From Proteobacteria bacterium UBA6522 (GTDB lineage: Bacteria > Pseudomonadota > Gammaproteobacteria > Steroidobacterales > Rariloculaceae), in assembly GCA_002434915.1 (NCBI GenBank), contig DJLG01000174.1:2657-8926 (forward strand): a stretch of 6,270 bases of DNA, written 5' to 3'. Positions 5,859-6,270 of the stretch are shown here, one piece after another. The translations under genes were made by a program, and so were the position numbers. The notes below the pieces were generated by a model, which saw only the letters and a program-made list of their open reading frames with translations, did not search any database and was not told the DNA's origin. Position 1 is the first letter of the stretch, and the number at the start of each line of letters is the position of its first letter.

Positions 5859-6270
5859 TCAGTTATTTTTATTAGCAGATTCGAGCACATCTAACCAAAG
5901 ATTATCAATACCTGTTCCTTTCGTTTTATAAAAAAATTTTTCCAGTAAGCGACGAGTCTGTTTGGGCGTAAAATAATTAACCCAGTCTCCAACAACCCCT
6001 TTACGAATAAAGGGCTCTACCGTATCTGAACGAAGACTAGCCCAACGCGTTTGATTTTTTTGCATTGCCTCAAAACTACTGTACTTAATGATGCTATCGA
6101 TGATCTTTTTGTTCTTGAAGCTTTCTACTTCAAGAAAGTCCGCAATTACCATAATTGACCGGTATGAATCAGCTTTCATTGACTCATAGGTAATGAATAA
6201 AACGTTTTCATCATCCTTACGCTTATACCAAGAAATTAAATTATCGAAATAATCGCCAAAATCCACTTCC
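5859..6270 (-). CDS. Sulfotransferase family protein, C-terminal part (5' end outside window)
   Basis: This is a predicted PAPS-dependent sulfotransferase that moves a sulfo group to an unknown hydroxyl or amine acceptor. Only the C-terminal ~136 residues lie in the window; family members are commonly 250-300 residues, and the frame stays open to the window edge. Numbered from the GTG codon at 6266, visible features are YFDNLISWYKRKDDENVLFITYESMK (7-31, typical of the second half of the fold), IADFLEV at 41-47, YSSFEAMQKN at 62-71, and the PAPS 3'-phosphate-binding motif RKGVVGDW at 88-95 followed by NYFT. The N-terminal 5'-phosphosulfate loop is out of view. That GTG is internal and should not be taken as the start, because homology continues before it. 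The gene sits directly upstream of the DUF1244 gene on the same strand, 12 bases apart, suggesting an operon. No substrate can be inferred. Confidence 0.88.
   Translation of the reverse strand, partial: EVDFGDYFDNLISWYKRKDDENVLFITYESMKADSYRSIMVIADFLEVESFKNKKIIDSIIKYSSFEAMQKNQTRWASLRSDTVEPFIRKGVVGDWVNYFTPKQTRRLLEKFFYKTKGTGIDNLWLDVLESANKNN

Overview
The window looks like chromosomal DNA from a moderately AT-rich gammaproteobacterium, possibly an uncultured marine lineage; habitat and lineage are inference. The strongest taxonomic clue is the left end. A gene for ribosomal protein L21 (rplU, minus strand, running off the window) is divergent from an octaprenyl-diphosphate-synthase-type gene (ispB, plus strand). 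This is the classic rplU-rpmA / ispB arrangement of gammaproteobacteria. The rplU side has a near-consensus sigma-70 promoter and a small hairpin that contains its Shine-Dalgarno sequence. Its product carries a lysine/alanine/proline-rich C-terminal tail built from 21-bp tandem repeats.

Downstream of ispB, after a 90-bp AT-rich gap, comes a three-gene plus-strand block that looks like one operon. It encodes a lipoprotein of the arylsulfatase (AtsA-like) family, a 2-keto-4-pentenoate hydratase (MhpD)-like enzyme, and an AAHS-type major facilitator transporter. A transporter for aromatic or other organic acids beside a meta-cleavage-type hydratase suggests uptake and catabolism of a small organic acid, with the sulfatase-like lipoprotein acting outside the cytoplasm. 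The two most unusual observations lie here. First, the sulfatase lacks the formylglycine consensus (C-Q-E-T-R instead of C-x-P-x-R) and has Asp in place of the active-site His of the GKWHLG motif. Second, the transporter gene has no ATG/GTG/TTG at the expected start and seems to begin with ATA behind a good Shine-Dalgarno sequence.

The right end holds a minus-strand pair convergent with the operon. A PAPS-dependent sulfotransferase (only its C-terminal part is in the window) lies upstream of a small DUF1244 protein that starts at TTG, and the two are probably translationally coupled. No RNA genes, insertion sequences, CRISPR arrays or attachment sites were recognised. No clear factor-independent terminator was found in any gap. 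All gaps between genes are under 200 bases.
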